From NCBI RefSeq assembly GCF_024752305.1, contig NZ_JANTHX010000008.1, forward strand, positions 517,341-581,340: a stretch of 64,000 bases of DNA. Reading direction: 5' to 3'. Origin of the DNA: Protaetiibacter mangrovi (lineage in GTDB: Bacteria > Actinomycetota > Actinomycetes > Actinomycetales > Microbacteriaceae). The notes under the pieces were generated by a model that saw only the letters and a list, made by a program, of their open reading frames with translations, made no database searches and was not told the origin of the DNA. Position 1 is the stretch's first letter; every line of letters starts with the position of its first letter. The translations under genes and the position numbers were made by a program. Below are positions 8,877 through 17,809 of this stretch, piece by piece.

Positions 8877-10193
8877 CTACGCCCGCGCGTTCGCCGAGAC
8901 GGCCCTGCGCGCGGCGTCGAAACCGGACTGCAGGTCGGCCTTGAGGTCGTCCACGTGCTCGAGGCCGACCGAGAGGCGCACGAGGCCCGGCGTGACGCCG
9001 GTCGTGAGCTGCTGCTCGGGGGTCAGCTGCGAGTGGGTGGTGGAGGCGGGGTGGATGATGAGGCTGCGCACGTCGCCGATGTTGGCGAGGTGGCTGAACA
9101 GCGCCACGTTCTCGACGAGGGCGCGCCCCGCGTCGACGCCGCCCTTGAGCTCGAACGACAGCACGGCGCCGACGCCCTGCGGGGCGTACTTGTTGGCCGC
9201 CGCGTACCAGGGGCTGGAGGGGAGGCCCGCGTAGTTGACGGAGGCGACATCCGGGTGGTTCTCGAGCCACTCGGCGATCTCCTGCGCGTTCTGCACGTGG
9301 CGCTCGATGCGCAGCGAGAGGGTCTCGACGCCCTGGATGAGGCTGAAGGCGCTGTCGGGGGAGAGGGCCGCACCGGTGTCGCGCAGGAGCGTCACGCGGG
9401 CCTTGATGACGTAGGCGATGCCGTCGCCGAGCACGGTCGTGTAGCTCGCCCCGTGGTAGGACGGGTCGGGCTCGGTGAGCCCGGGGAACTTGTCGACGTG
9501 CTGCGACCAGGGGAACCTGCCGCCGTCGACGATGAGGCCGGCGATGACCGTGCCGTGGCCGCCGAGGAACTTCGTCGCCGAGTGCACGACGATGTCGGCC
9601 CCGTGCTCGAAGGGGCGGATGAGGTACGGCGTCGCGATCGTGTTGTCGACGATGAGCGGCACGTCGTTCTCGTGGGCGACCCCCGCGACGAGCTCGATGT
9701 CGAGCACGTTGATGCGCGGGTTGCCGATCGTCTCGGCGAAGAACGCCTTCGTGTTGGGGCGCACCGCGGCGCGCCACTCCTCGGCGTCGTCCTGGTTCTC
9801 GACGAAGGTGACCTCGATGCCCAGCTTGGCGAAGGTGTACTTGAAGAGGTTGTAGGTGCCGCCGTAGATCGAGCTCGACGAGACGATGTGGTCGCCGGCG
9901 CCTGCGATGTTCAGGATCGCGTAGGTGATCGAGCTGGAGCCCGACGCGGTGGCGAGCGCGGCCGTGCCGCCCTCGAGCGCCGCGATGCGGTCTTCGATGA
10001 CCGCCTGGGTGGGGTTCATGATGCGCGTGTAGATGTTGCCGAACTCGGCGAGCGCGAAAAGGTTCTTCGCGTGGTCGGCGTTGTTGAACACGTACGACGT
10101 GGTCTTGTAGATCGGGGTCGCGCGGGCGTTGGTCACCGGGTCCGGTGCGGCGCCGGCGTGGATCTGCTGGGTCTCGAACTTCCAGTCCGACAT
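8877..10193 (-). CDS. metY: O-acetylhomoserine sulfhydrylase MetY
   Basis: PLP enzyme (Cys/Met metabolism family) that makes homocysteine from O-acetylhomoserine and sulfide. It has 438 aa, usual for the family. Visible motifs are the N-terminal [11 protein letters not shown] block, the R-x-x-NPT substrate loop (YTRIMNPTQ) and the PLP lysine in [11 protein letters not shown] (Lys208). The ATG at 10193 is supported by GAGGAG 7 nt upstream. It is the first gene of the metY-metX pair. A promoter (TTGCCG/TACCGT, 18-bp spacer) and a triple 10-bp direct repeat lie just upstream, suggesting dedicated control. Confidence 0.96.
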   Translation of the reverse strand: MSDWKFETQQIHAGAAPDPVTNARATPIYKTTSYVFNNADHAKNLFALAEFGNIYTRIMNPTQAVIEDRIAALEGGTAALATASGSSSITYAILNIAGAGDHIVSSSSIYGGTYNLFKYTFAKLGIEVTFVENQDDAEEWRAAVRPNTKAFFAETIGNPRINVLDIELVAGVAHENDVPLIVDNTIATPYLIRPFEHGADIVVHSATKFLGGHGTVIAGLIVDGGRFPWSQHVDKFPGLTEPDPSYHGASYTTVLGDGIAYVIKARVTLLRDTGAALSPDSAFSLIQGVETLSLRIERHVQNAQEIAEWLENHPDVASVNYAGLPSSPWYAAANKYAPQGVGAVLSFELKGGVDAGRALVENVALFSHLANIGDVRSLIIHPASTTHSQLTPEQQLTTGVTPGLVRLSVGLEHVDDLKADLQSGFDAARRAVSANARA

Positions 10194-10241
10194 GGTTCGC
10201 TCCTCGTTCGGGTCGGCGGACGGGGAGTCCGCTCGTCGGGA

Positions 10242-10271
10242 ACGGTACGTCCGTCGGCGAGCGGACGGCAA
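10242..10271 (-). promoter_or_regulatory. Candidate sigma70-type promoter of metY
   Basis: On the minus strand a -35 TTGCCG (10271-10266) and a -10 TACCGT (10247-10242) are separated by 18 nt. The predicted start leaves a leader of about 40 nt before metY. Confidence 0.5.
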
Positions 10272-10273
10272 CG

Positions 10274-10300
10274 CATCGCGCAACATCGCGTCACATCGGG
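10274..10300. repeat. Three direct repeats of CATCGSG with a 10-bp period
   Basis: CATCGCG, CATCGCG and CATCGGG begin at 10274, 10284 and 10294, exactly one helical turn apart. They abut the upstream side of the metY -35 box. This spacing suits an activator or repressor that binds one DNA face. Confidence 0.5.
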
Positions 10301-10312
10301 GCGGCACTCGAC

Positions 10313-10351
10313 TTGACACACGCGACTACTTGCGTGAAAGTAGTCGCGTGT
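10313..10351 (+). promoter_or_regulatory. padR promoter with embedded perfect 14-bp palindrome (operator)
   Basis: A consensus -35 TTGACA (10313-10318) is followed 17 bp later by GAAAGT (10336-10341), 6 nt before the GTG at 10348, so the mRNA is probably leaderless. A perfect inverted repeat, ACACGCGACTACTT (10318-10331) and its complement (10338-10351) with a 6-nt spacer, covers the promoter. It is the obvious autorepressor site for PadR. Confidence 0.75.
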
Positions 10352-10920
10352 CATCCATCCGGTTCTACATCCTCGCGTCGCTCGCGGAGCGGGGCCCGAT
10401 GCACGGCCACGCCCTCGTGGCGCTGGCCGAGCAGGAGCACGTGCACGAGTGGACCGACATCTCGGTCGGGGGGCTCTACGGCGCCGCCCGCCGCCTCGCC
10501 GCCGAGGGCCTCATCGAGGCCGTCCGCACCGAGAAGCAGGGCAACTATCCCGAGCGGCAGGTGTTCGGCATCACCGATGCCGGTCGCGAGGCGCTGCGTG
10601 CGCTGCGCCGCGACATGCTCGCGGAGCTCTCCTGGCGTCACGACCCCGTCGACCTCGCCATCTCGTCGCTCGACCCCGACACCCTCGACGAGCTCGAGAC
10701 CGTGATCCGCGACCGGCGTGAGCGCCTGCAGGCGATCCTCGAACACCAGATCGCGCACCGCGAACGCATCCGCCCCTACCTCACCGAGGCCGAATGGCTC
10801 TCGACCCGCCACGGCCTGCACCGGCTGCAGGCCGAACTCGACTGGCACGACGAGCTGCTCGCCGCCGTCCCCGACATCGTCCGCGACGAGCGGACCCGGA
10901 AGAACCAGAAGGACTCATGA
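10348..10920 (+). CDS. PadR-family transcriptional regulator
   Basis: DNA-binding repressor of 190 aa. The N-terminal winged helix is typical of PadR: FYILASLAERGPMHGHALVALAE, then DISVGGLYGAARRLAAEGLIE and the wing YPERQVFGITDAGREAL. The C-terminal half is a helical dimerisation domain (coiled coil around 110-185), which places it in the PadR-s1/AphA-like class. It starts at a GTG within its own palindromic operator. It overlaps the DHA2 exporter gene by 4 bp (ATGA), so it very likely represses its own operon and responds to a substrate of the pump. Confidence 0.92.
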   Translation: MSSIRFYILASLAERGPMHGHALVALAEQEHVHEWTDISVGGLYGAARRLAAEGLIEAVRTEKQGNYPERQVFGITDAGREALRALRRDMLAELSWRHDPVDLAISSLDPDTLDELETVIRDRRERLQAILEHQIAHRERIRPYLTEAEWLSTRHGLHRLQAELDWHDELLAAVPDIVRDERTRKNQKDS

Positions 10921-12395
10921 CCGCCCTCGCATCCACCCCCACCGCGCTCCAGGGCGATCGGCGACGCTGGCTCGCCCTCGCCGTGCTCATCCTGGGCGTC
11001 GCCATGGGCATGCTCGACACGACCATCGTCAACGTCGCGCTGCCGACCATCCGCACGAGCCTCGACGCCTCCGAGGCGACGCTCTCGTGGATCATCTCGG
11101 GCTACGCGCTCGCCTACGGCCTCATCCTCATCCCCGCCGGTCGCATCGGCGACCGCATCGGGCACAAGTGGGTGTTCCTGGTGGGCCTCGCCGGGTTCAC
11201 CGTCGCGAGCCTCGCCTGCGGGCTCGCCGCCGACGGCACGGCGCTCGTCGTCGCCCGCGTCGCCCAGGGCCTGTTCGGGGGTCTGTTCTTCCCGCCGGTG
11301 ACCGCCCTCATCCAGCTCATGTTCGCGGGGCGCGACCGGGGCAAGGCGTTCGCCGTCATGGGCGCGGCGATCGGCGTCTCGACGGCGCTCGGCCCGATCG
11401 TCGGAGGCCTGCTGATCGAGGCGCTCGGCGACACCGACGGCTGGCGGTCGATCTTCTTCGTCAACCTTCCCATCGGCGTCGTCGCCGTGGTCGCGGCGCT
11501 GCTGCTGCTCCCCGGTGGAGCGGAGGGCGGAGAGGCTCGCGGCGCCGACTGGTTCGGCTTCGTGCTGCTGGCCGGCGCGCTGGTCGCGATCCTGGTGCCG
11601 CTGATCCAGGGACAGGACGAGGACTGGCCGCTCTGGACCTGGCTCTCCCTCGCAGGCGGCGTCGTGCTCGTCGTGCTGTTCGCCGTGTGGGAGGTGGTGC
11701 TGACCCGCCGCGGGCGGACGACCCCGCTCGTGCCGCCCCACCTCTTCAGCCACCCGGCGTTCACCGGCGGCGTGGTGCTGGCGCTCGTCTACTTCGCGGC
11801 GTTCACGAGCATCTTCTTCACGATCTCGATCCTCTGGCAGTCGGGTCTCGGCCACACCGCGCTCGAATCGGGTCTCGTGTCGATCCCGTTCGCGCTCGGC
11901 TCGATCGTGGGGGCCTCGCAGAGCGATCGGATCGCGCACCGCTTCGGTCGCACGGCCCTCGTGCTCGGCACCGCCCTCGTCGCCCTCGGGCTCGTCGCGG
12001 TCTGGCTGGTGCTGCTGCTCGTGCCGGCCGCCGACCTCACCAACTGGGAGCTGCTCGCGCCGCTCGCCGTCGCCGGCGTCGGATCGGGGCTGTTCATCGC
12101 CCCCAACGCGCAGTTCATCGTCGCGACGGTCGACCGCACCGAGGCGGGGGCCGCATCGGGGGTGATCGGTACCATGCAGCGCATCGGATCCGCCATCGGC
12201 ATCGCCGTGATCGGCTCGGTGTTCTTCGGAACGCTCGACATCTCGGGACCGACGGACGTCGCGGCCTCGTTCGCCGAATCCGCCGCGCACGCGATGCTCG
12301 TCTCCGCGGTCTTCGCCGTGGCGGCGTTTGCGCTGGTCTTCGTGCTGCCGAAGCGCGTCTCGCACGGCGCGCCGCCGCAGGCGCCCTCGGAGTGA
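10917..12395 (+). CDS. DHA2-family MFS multidrug exporter (EmrB/QacA type)
   Basis: Proton-coupled exporter of 492 aa with about 14 TM helices. It has motif D1 (LDTTIVNVALPTI), motif A (GRIGDRIGHKWVF) and motif C in helix 5 (GAAIGVSTALGPIVGG), all typical of DHA2 pumps. The ATG overlaps the padR stop (ATGA), giving translational coupling. The operon layout predicts induction by the exported compound through PadR. The substrate is unknown. The gene ends 3 bp before the convergent acyltransferase gene. Confidence 0.93.
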   Translation: MTALASTPTALQGDRRRWLALAVLILGVAMGMLDTTIVNVALPTIRTSLDASEATLSWIISGYALAYGLILIPAGRIGDRIGHKWVFLVGLAGFTVASLACGLAADGTALVVARVAQGLFGGLFFPPVTALIQLMFAGRDRGKAFAVMGAAIGVSTALGPIVGGLLIEALGDTDGWRSIFFVNLPIGVVAVVAALLLLPGGAEGGEARGADWFGFVLLAGALVAILVPLIQGQDEDWPLWTWLSLAGGVVLVVLFAVWEVVLTRRGRTTPLVPPHLFSHPAFTGGVVLALVYFAAFTSIFFTISILWQSGLGHTALESGLVSIPFALGSIVGASQSDRIAHRFGRTALVLGTALVALGLVAVWLVLLLVPAADLTNWELLAPLAVAGVGSGLFIAPNAQFIVATVDRTEAGAASGVIGTMQRIGSAIGIAVIGSVFFGTLDISGPTDVAASFAESAAHAMLVSAVFAVAAFALVFVLPKRVSHGAPPQAPSE

Positions 12396-12398
12396 GGC

Positions 12399-13505
12399 CT
12401 AGCGCCGTCGTGCTCCGGTCGGATCGGTGCGCGACGGCGCGGGGGGCCGCTCGTCGGGGCGGGCGAACAGCCACCTCGGCTTCGGTTCGACGAGCGGGCG
12501 GAAGACCTTCCGCACCCAGGGACTCGACAGCACGATCGAGATCGCGAGCGACGCGAACACCATCGTGAGCAGCCACACGGCCGAGGAGTGGTCGTCCTTG
12601 AGCACGCCCGACTCGCGGATGGGGTAGAGCACGAACGAGTGCAGCAGGTAGACGTACATGGTCGCCTGCCCGAACGCCGTGAAGAAGGTGTGCCGACGCG
12701 GGATGAGCGTGAAGAACGCGGCGCTCAGCAGCACCGCGAGCACGATGAGGCCGAGGCGCAGCAGCCCCGCCCACCACACCGGTTCGCCGAGGTCCTTGTA
12801 CGAGTCGTCGTAGAAGAACCAGAAGCGCAGGTCGAACTCGCGGAAGGCGTGGATGTTCGTCAGCACCGTGGCGAGCCACCCGCCGAGCACCGCGATCGCG
12901 AGCGCGCGCACCCCCCAGACGGAACCCGTGCCGAGAACCTGCCAGCGATCGGCGAGCCGCCAGCTGCGCAACCGCCAGCCCAGCACGAAGAACGGCAGGA
13001 TGCCGATCGCGCGCGACAGCGAGAACGTCGAGTCGACGTTGGCGAAGAACCCGACCGTCACCGACGCGACGACGGCCCACATGAGCGGCCAGCGCAGCAG
13101 GGCCAGATACGGCAGCACCATCCGGAAGATCGCGAGTGCCAGAAGGAACCACAGCGTCCAGTGCGGCTCGGTGGGGTTGAACACCGACACGCCCTCGACG
13201 AGCCACTGCACGAGCGACCAGATCGTCTGCATGATCACGTAGGGCAGCACGAAGTCGGTGATGATGCGCCGCATCTGGCGCGCACCGGGCGGGTCGGCCT
13301 TCGAGAAGTAGCCCGACACGATCGCGAACGCGGGCATGTGGAACGCGTAGATGAACAGGTACAGCGTCAACGCGTTGTCGGAGTCGCTCGTCTGGCGCTG
13401 GATCGCGTGGCCCATGACGACGAGCACGATGCAGGCGAATCGCGCGTTGTCCCAGAACGGCACCCGCACCCGCGGCTTGGTCGGAACCGACGCGGTGTCT
13501 GTCAC
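12399..13505 (-). CDS. Membrane acyltransferase family 3 (NolL/OafA-like)
   Basis: Integral membrane O-acyltransferase of 368 aa with about ten TM helices. The N-terminus has the family motif WDNARFACIVLVVMGHAI with the catalytic-type His, and FHMPAFAIVSGYFSK follows, as in fucose 4-O-acetylase-like proteins. It probably acetylates a cell-surface glycan or lipid. The start is a GTG, with TACGCT 6 nt upstream and no ribosome site, so the message is probably leaderless. It diverges from the SDR gene across 46 bp. Confidence 0.87.
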   Translation of the reverse strand: MTDTASVPTKPRVRVPFWDNARFACIVLVVMGHAIQRQTSDSDNALTLYLFIYAFHMPAFAIVSGYFSKADPPGARQMRRIITDFVLPYVIMQTIWSLVQWLVEGVSVFNPTEPHWTLWFLLALAIFRMVLPYLALLRWPLMWAVVASVTVGFFANVDSTFSLSRAIGILPFFVLGWRLRSWRLADRWQVLGTGSVWGVRALAIAVLGGWLATVLTNIHAFREFDLRFWFFYDDSYKDLGEPVWWAGLLRLGLIVLAVLLSAAFFTLIPRRHTFFTAFGQATMYVYLLHSFVLYPIRESGVLKDDHSSAVWLLTMVFASLAISIVLSSPWVRKVFRPLVEPKPRWLFARPDERPPAPSRTDPTGARRR

Positions 13506-13511
13506 CTGCCC

Positions 13512-13517
13512 AGCGTA
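13512..13517 (-). promoter_or_regulatory. Leaderless -10 element for the acyltransferase gene
   Basis: TACGCT on the minus strand ends 6 nt before the GTG at 13505. It is one half of a back-to-back promoter pair with the SDR gene. Confidence 0.55.
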
Positions 13518-13539
13518 AGCCGGTGGTCTTCGCACCCCG

Positions 13540-13545
13540 TACCGT
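13540..13545 (+). promoter_or_regulatory. Leaderless -10 element for the SDR gene
   Basis: TACCGT lies exactly 6 nt before the ATG at 13552. GGAG in the spacer is too close to the start codon to act as a normal ribosome site. Confidence 0.55.
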
Positions 13546-13551
13546 GGAGCC

Positions 13552-14322
13552 ATGACGTATCGCGTGGTGGTGACGGGGGCCAGTTCGGGGATCGGCGAGG
13601 CGACGGCTCGCCTGTTCGCGTCCCACGGGTGGCAGGTGATGGGCGTCGCGCGCCGCGCCGACCGCCTCGAGGCGCTCGCGGCGGAGGGCGTGCTCACCCC
13701 GATCGTGGCCGACATCACGGACGACGCCGACGTCGCCCGCGTGCGCGCGGAGGTCGAGGCGGGCGGCCCGCTGCACGCGCTCGTCAACAACGCGGGCGGG
13801 GCGCTCGGCACCGAGAGCATCGAGGACGCGATCCTCGACGACTGGCGCGTCATGTTCGAGACGAACGTGCTCGGCACCCAGCGCATGATCGCCGCCCTGC
13901 TGCCCGCGCTGCGTGCGGGCTCGGGCGAGCGCGGTGCGGGCGACATCGTCGCGGTCACCTCGATCGCGGGGCACACCGTCTATCCCGGGGGAGGCGGCTA
14001 CAACGCGGCGAAGCACGCCCAGCACGCGATGCTCGCCGTGCTGCGCCTCGAGCTCGGTGGTGAACCGCTGCGCGTGATCGAGATCGCCCCGGGGATGGTC
14101 AAGACCGACTTCTCGCTCGTGCGCTACAAGGGCGACCAGGCGGCCGCCGACGCGGTCTACGCGGGCGTCGCCGATCCGCTGACGGCAGGCGACATCGCGG
14201 AGACGATCGTGCACGCGGTCGAGCTGCCGCCCCATGTCGACCTCGACCTGGTGATCGTGAAGCCCGTCGCGCAGTCGGCGGTGCGCACGATCCACACGGG
14301 CGCCCTCACCCCGAAGGGCTGA
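13552..14322 (+). CDS. Short-chain dehydrogenase/reductase (classical SDR)
   Basis: NAD(P)-dependent oxidoreductase of 256 aa. The Rossmann motif TGASSGIGEA is at residues 8-17, NNAG follows, and the catalytic YNAAK holds Tyr150 and Lys154. VARRADRLE after beta-2 suggests NADP preference. It resembles YdfG-type 3-hydroxy acid/serine dehydrogenases, but the substrate cannot be assigned from the sequence. It is monocistronic and converges with an MFS gene that ends 8 bp away. Confidence 0.9.
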   Translation: MTYRVVVTGASSGIGEATARLFASHGWQVMGVARRADRLEALAAEGVLTPIVADITDDADVARVRAEVEAGGPLHALVNNAGGALGTESIEDAILDDWRVMFETNVLGTQRMIAALLPALRAGSGERGAGDIVAVTSIAGHTVYPGGGGYNAAKHAQHAMLAVLRLELGGEPLRVIEIAPGMVKTDFSLVRYKGDQAAADAVYAGVADPLTAGDIAETIVHAVELPPHVDLDLVIVKPVAQSAVRTIHTGALTPKG

Positions 14323-14330
14323 GCGCGCCG

Positions 14331-15812
14331 CTACTCGACGAGCGCCGCCTCGGGCTCGACGTCGGCGAAGGCGAGCTTCGGTACGAAGAACAGCAGCGCC
14401 ATCGCCACGAGCGCCCCGACGCCGCAGATCGCCCACACGGTCATGTAGCCGGCGAGCGGGGCCACGGTCGTCTCGGCGACCTCGGCACCGGCCGAGACCA
14501 GCACCACCCCGAACACCGCCGAGGCGAAGGCTCCGCCGATCGTCTTGGTCGTGTTCGTCATGCCCGACGCGACGCCCGTCTGCCCGAGCGGGGCGGCGGC
14601 GGCCGCCGCGGCGGGGAGCGCCGCCACGAGCGCGCCGGAGCCCATGCCGGCGATCACCATGTTCGCGACGACCTGCCAGACCTCGAGGTGGAAGGGCAGG
14701 AACGCGAGGTATCCCACCGCCACGAACGCGGTCGCGATGATGAGCGACAGGCGCGGCGAGAGGCGCTTCGACACCGCCGAGAAGGCGAGGGCGCCCACGA
14801 TCATGGCGACCAGGTAGGCGCCGATGAGGTACGACAGCGTGTCGGCGTCGAGGCCGAGACCGTATCCGTGCTCACCCGGGTCGGTGGCGGCGTACGTCGA
14901 GAGCGGCGCCTGGGCGCCGAGCACGCTGATGCCGAAGAGCGCCGCCGTGAGCAGCACCGGCCACATGGCGGGCTGCCGCATGACGCGCAGGTCGATCGCC
15001 GGATCCGGATGCCGCAGCTCCCAGCGGGCGAAGGCGAACAGCACGATTCCGCCGAGCACGACGGCGGCCGCGAGCACCAGCAGCCGCACCTCGAGGGGGA
15101 TGTCGGCGTCGCCGAGCTTGGCGACGCGCAGGAAGACGAGTCCCGCGGTGATCAGCAGCAGCCCCGCGGACAGCAGCGCGAATCCGACGCCGTCGAGTCG
15201 CCGGCGACCCTGCGGTTCGGACTCGGGCACGCCGAACAGGATCGCGAAGAACACGAGGCTCACGACGATCGCGGGCACGAAGAGCGTCAGCATGATGTCG
15301 CCGCCCGTCGCGCGCAGCACCCGGCTCGCGCCGAGCGCTCCGATGATCGCACCCGCCTCGAGGGCGACCACGAGGAAGCCCGCCGAACGCCGGGTCTGCG
15401 AGCGACCCGTGCCGCTGCGCCGACCGCGGTCGAAGATGAGCGCGACCTCGAGCGGCAGCCACACGACGTAGAACGCCTGCAGCGCCCAGGCGACGAGGAA
15501 GCTCGTGAAGTCCGTCGTGGTGGCCAGCCACCAGGTCGCGCCCGCGGTGAGCGCGGTCGTGACGAGCAGCATCCGCTTGTGGCCGTAGATGTCGCCGAGC
15601 TTCGAGAAGATCGGCACGACGATCGCCGAGAGCAGCAGCTGCGCCGCCTCGAACCAGTTGAAGTCGCCGTCGTGGATCCGCAGGTGCTCGACGATGTCCG
15701 GGATGAGGGGCACGTAGAAGCCCTGCAGGATGCCGCTCGTCAGTTCGACGAGGAACAGGAAGCCGACGAGGGAGAAGGTGATCGCAGAGGCGCTGCGGGT
15801 TCGGGTCGCCAT
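14331..15812 (-). CDS. MFS transporter, DHA2-like (14 TM)
   Basis: Exporter-like major facilitator of 493 aa with about 14 hydrophobic helices. A motif-A-like loop (SKLGDIYGHKRMLL) lies between helices 2 and 3, and PIFSKLGD and YVVWLPLEVALIF are recognisable family segments. An acidic/hydrophobic tail ends EPEAALVE. The substrate is unknown. It starts at an ATG with TAGTAT 6 nt upstream (15824-15819), so it is probably leaderless, and it diverges from the phosphoribosyltransferase gene over only 41 bp. Confidence 0.88.
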   Translation of the reverse strand: MATRTRSASAITFSLVGFLFLVELTSGILQGFYVPLIPDIVEHLRIHDGDFNWFEAAQLLLSAIVVPIFSKLGDIYGHKRMLLVTTALTAGATWWLATTTDFTSFLVAWALQAFYVVWLPLEVALIFDRGRRSGTGRSQTRRSAGFLVVALEAGAIIGALGASRVLRATGGDIMLTLFVPAIVVSLVFFAILFGVPESEPQGRRRLDGVGFALLSAGLLLITAGLVFLRVAKLGDADIPLEVRLLVLAAAVVLGGIVLFAFARWELRHPDPAIDLRVMRQPAMWPVLLTAALFGISVLGAQAPLSTYAATDPGEHGYGLGLDADTLSYLIGAYLVAMIVGALAFSAVSKRLSPRLSLIIATAFVAVGYLAFLPFHLEVWQVVANMVIAGMGSGALVAALPAAAAAAAPLGQTGVASGMTNTTKTIGGAFASAVFGVVLVSAGAEVAETTVAPLAGYMTVWAICGVGALVAMALLFFVPKLAFADVEPEAALVE

Positions 15813-15818
15813 GAACGG

Positions 15819-15824
15819 ATACTA
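15819..15824 (-). promoter_or_regulatory. Leaderless -10 element for the MFS gene
   Basis: TAGTAT on the minus strand ends 6 nt before the ATG at 15812. Confidence 0.55.
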
Positions 15825-15841
15825 GGTGCTCGGCGAATGGG

Positions 15842-15847
15842 TACCGT
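15842..15847 (+). promoter_or_regulatory. Leaderless -10 element for the phosphoribosyltransferase gene
   Basis: TACCGT ends 6 nt before the ATG at 15854. It is the same hexamer and spacing as before the SDR gene. Confidence 0.55.
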
Positions 15848-15853
15848 TGACGC

Positions 15854-16369
15854 ATGGCGGCCGACGAGCGCGAGATCCTGGACTGGAGCACCTTCGGCAC
15901 GGCGTCGCGCGAACTGGCCGAGACCATCGCCGCCGACCGGTTCCGCCCGGACGCGATCATCGCGATCGCCCGCGGTGGGCTCCCGCTCGCGGGGGCGCTC
16001 GGCTACGCGCTCGACGTCAAGATGCTCGGCAGTCTGAACGTCGAGTTCTACACGGGCGTCGAGTCGCGGCTCGACGAACCCGTCGTGCTGCCGCCGACGC
16101 TCGATCGCGAGTCGCTCGTGGGCAAGCGCATCCTGCTCGCCGACGACGTCGCCGACTCGGGGCGCACCCTCGCGCTCGTGCTGCAGCTGCTCGAGGCGGG
16201 CGGCGGCGAGGTGCGCACGGTGTGCCTCTACTCCAAGCCCGGCACGGTGCACGAGCCCTTCTACGTGTGGAAGCGCACGGAGCGCTGGATCATGTTCCCG
16301 TGGAGCTCCGCGGGCCCGGTCGCCTACCCCGCGGACGCCCTCGAGGAGGACGCGGAGGGCGCCGCGTGA
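15854..16369 (+). CDS. Phosphoribosyltransferase (xanthine/hypoxanthine-type)
   Basis: Type I PRTase of 171 aa. The PRPP-binding loop is clear: ILLADDVADSGRTLALV (about residues 95-111). An N-terminal IIAIARGGLPLAGALGYAL segment matches the purine PRTase flexible-loop region. The C-terminal WKRTERWIMFPWSS resembles the XGPT-like hood. It probably salvages a purine base. The following peptidase gene overlaps by 4 bp (GTGA), and ung follows, so the three genes form one transcription unit. Confidence 0.85.
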   Translation: MAADEREILDWSTFGTASRELAETIAADRFRPDAIIAIARGGLPLAGALGYALDVKMLGSLNVEFYTGVESRLDEPVVLPPTLDRESLVGKRILLADDVADSGRTLALVLQLLEAGGGEVRTVCLYSKPGTVHEPFYVWKRTERWIMFPWSSAGPVAYPADALEEDAEGAA

Positions 16370-17091
16370 GCGTGCACCTCGTCGGAGGGGGATGGACGCC
16401 GGGCGGCGACCCGGAGGTCACCTCCGCCTTCCTCGCGGAGGCCGCGGCGCGCGCCGCCGGGAGCGGACGCATGGTGCCGCGCATCGGCGTGCTGATCGTC
16501 GTGGACGACGACACCCCGTCGCTCGAGTACCGCACGGGGTACCCCGAGTCGTTGCGTGCGGTCGCGGCGTGCGATCCCGTCGTCTCGGTGATCGCCTCCG
16601 GGGAGGCCTTCGCCCCGCAGGTGCTCACCGACATCGACGCGCTCGTGGTGGGAGGCGGCTTGACGCCGGCCTACCACGCCGCGATCGACCCGCTCGTCGA
16701 GGAGATCCGGCTGCTCGTCGCCGACGGGTTGCCCTACCTCGGCTTCTCGGCGGGCGCCATGATCGCCGCCGACCGCGCGATCGTCGGCGGGTGGCGCATC
16801 AACGGCATCGCGGTCTGCCCCGAGGAGACGGGCGAGGACCTCGACGAGGTCGCCGTCGTGGAGGGGCTCGGTCTCGTCGACCTCGCGGTCGATGTGCACG
16901 CCGCCCAGTGGGGCACGCTCAGCCGCCTGGTCGCGGCGACGGAGGCGGGGCTCGTCGACGGGGGAGTCGCGATCGACGAGAAGACCGTGCTCGTGGTCGG
17001 AGACGACGGCTTCGCGGTGTTCGGCGCGGGGAGCGTGTGGCAGGTGCTCGACGAGCCGGCGGGCGTGATCGTCGGCACCCTGGGCGCATGA
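16366..17091 (+). CDS. Peptidase S51 family protein (dipeptidase E/cyanophycinase-like)
   Basis: Class I glutamine-amidotransferase-like fold protein of 241 aa. An N-terminal [13 protein letters not shown], a central [11 protein letters not shown] and the nucleophile elbow GFSAGAM (Ser128) are the S51 hallmarks. Members cleave Asp-X dipeptides or cyanophycin; which applies here is not visible. The start is a GTG overlapping the PRTase stop. It is followed 4 bp later by ung. The functional link among the three genes is unclear. Confidence 0.8.
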   Translation: MSVHLVGGGWTPGGDPEVTSAFLAEAAARAAGSGRMVPRIGVLIVVDDDTPSLEYRTGYPESLRAVAACDPVVSVIASGEAFAPQVLTDIDALVVGGGLTPAYHAAIDPLVEEIRLLVADGLPYLGFSAGAMIAADRAIVGGWRINGIAVCPEETGEDLDEVAVVEGLGLVDLAVDVHAAQWGTLSRLVAATEAGLVDGGVAIDEKTVLVVGDDGFAVFGAGSVWQVLDEPAGVIVGTLGA

Positions 17092-17095
17092 GCGG

Positions 17096-17800
17096 GTGCT
17101 CGTGACCTCGCCCCGTCCGTTGACGGAGCTGGTCGACCCGGGCTGGGCGGCGGCGCTCGAACCGGTGGCCCCGCAGGTGGCCCGGATGGGGGAGCTGCTG
17201 CGGGCGGAGGTCGCGGCGGGACGCCCCTACCTTCCGGCGGGGGCGAACGTGCTGCGCGCCTTCACCCAGCCCTTCGACGCGGTGCGGGTGCTCATCGTCG
17301 GCCAGGATCCGTATCCGACCCCCGGGCACGCCATCGGGCTGTCCTTCGCGGTCGAGCGGCACGTGCGCCCGCTGCCGAGGAGCCTGCAGAACATCTACAC
17401 GGAGCTCGCGAGCGATCTCGGCGTCACGCCCCCCGAGCACGGCGACCTCTCGGGATGGAGCGGCCAGGGCGTCGTGCTGCTGAACAGGGTGCTCACGGTG
17501 CGGGCGGGCGCCTCCGGCTCGCATCGCGGCATGGGGTGGGAGGCGGTCACCGAGCACGCCATCCGCGCGCTCGTCGCCCGCGATGCCCCTCTCGTCGCGA
17601 TCCTGTGGGGGAGGGATGCCGGCACGCTGCGCCCGCTCCTCGGCACGACTCGGGTCATCGCCTCCGCGCACCCGAGTCCGCTGTCGGCGCACAACGGCTT
17701 CTTCGGTTCGCGCCCCTTCAGCCGCGCGAACGAGCTGCTGACGGACGCGGGCGCGCCGCCGGTGGACTGGGACCTGCGCCGACTCGACACGACTGGGTAG
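17096..17800 (+). CDS. ung: Uracil-DNA glycosylase (family 1)
   Basis: Removes uracil from DNA to begin base-excision repair. It has 234 aa from the first GTG; a second GTG at 17102 would remove two residues. Signature 1 is [17 protein letters not shown], with catalytic Asp71. The C-terminal minor-groove loop is [17 protein letters not shown], with His192. It is the last gene of the PRTase-S51-ung cluster. The -10 element of the next gene (17798-17803) overlaps its stop codon. Confidence 0.97.
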   Translation: MLVTSPRPLTELVDPGWAAALEPVAPQVARMGELLRAEVAAGRPYLPAGANVLRAFTQPFDAVRVLIVGQDPYPTPGHAIGLSFAVERHVRPLPRSLQNIYTELASDLGVTPPEHGDLSGWSGQGVVLLNRVLTVRAGASGSHRGMGWEAVTEHAIRALVARDAPLVAILWGRDAGTLRPLLGTTRVIASAHPSPLSAHNGFFGSRPFSRANELLTDAGAPPVDWDLRRLDTTG

Positions 17801-17803
17801 CGT
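17798..17803 (+). promoter_or_regulatory. Leaderless -10 element for the ABC exporter ATPase
   Basis: TAGCGT overlaps the ung stop codon and ends 6 nt before the ATG at 17810. Confidence 0.5.
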
Positions 17804-17809
17804 GGGATC

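Noticed and set aside
10194-10320. SAM riboswitch or T-box leader before metY
   Set aside because: The predicted leader is only about 40 nt, and I find no SAM-I/II core motifs. The repeats lie upstream of the -35, in DNA rather than RNA.
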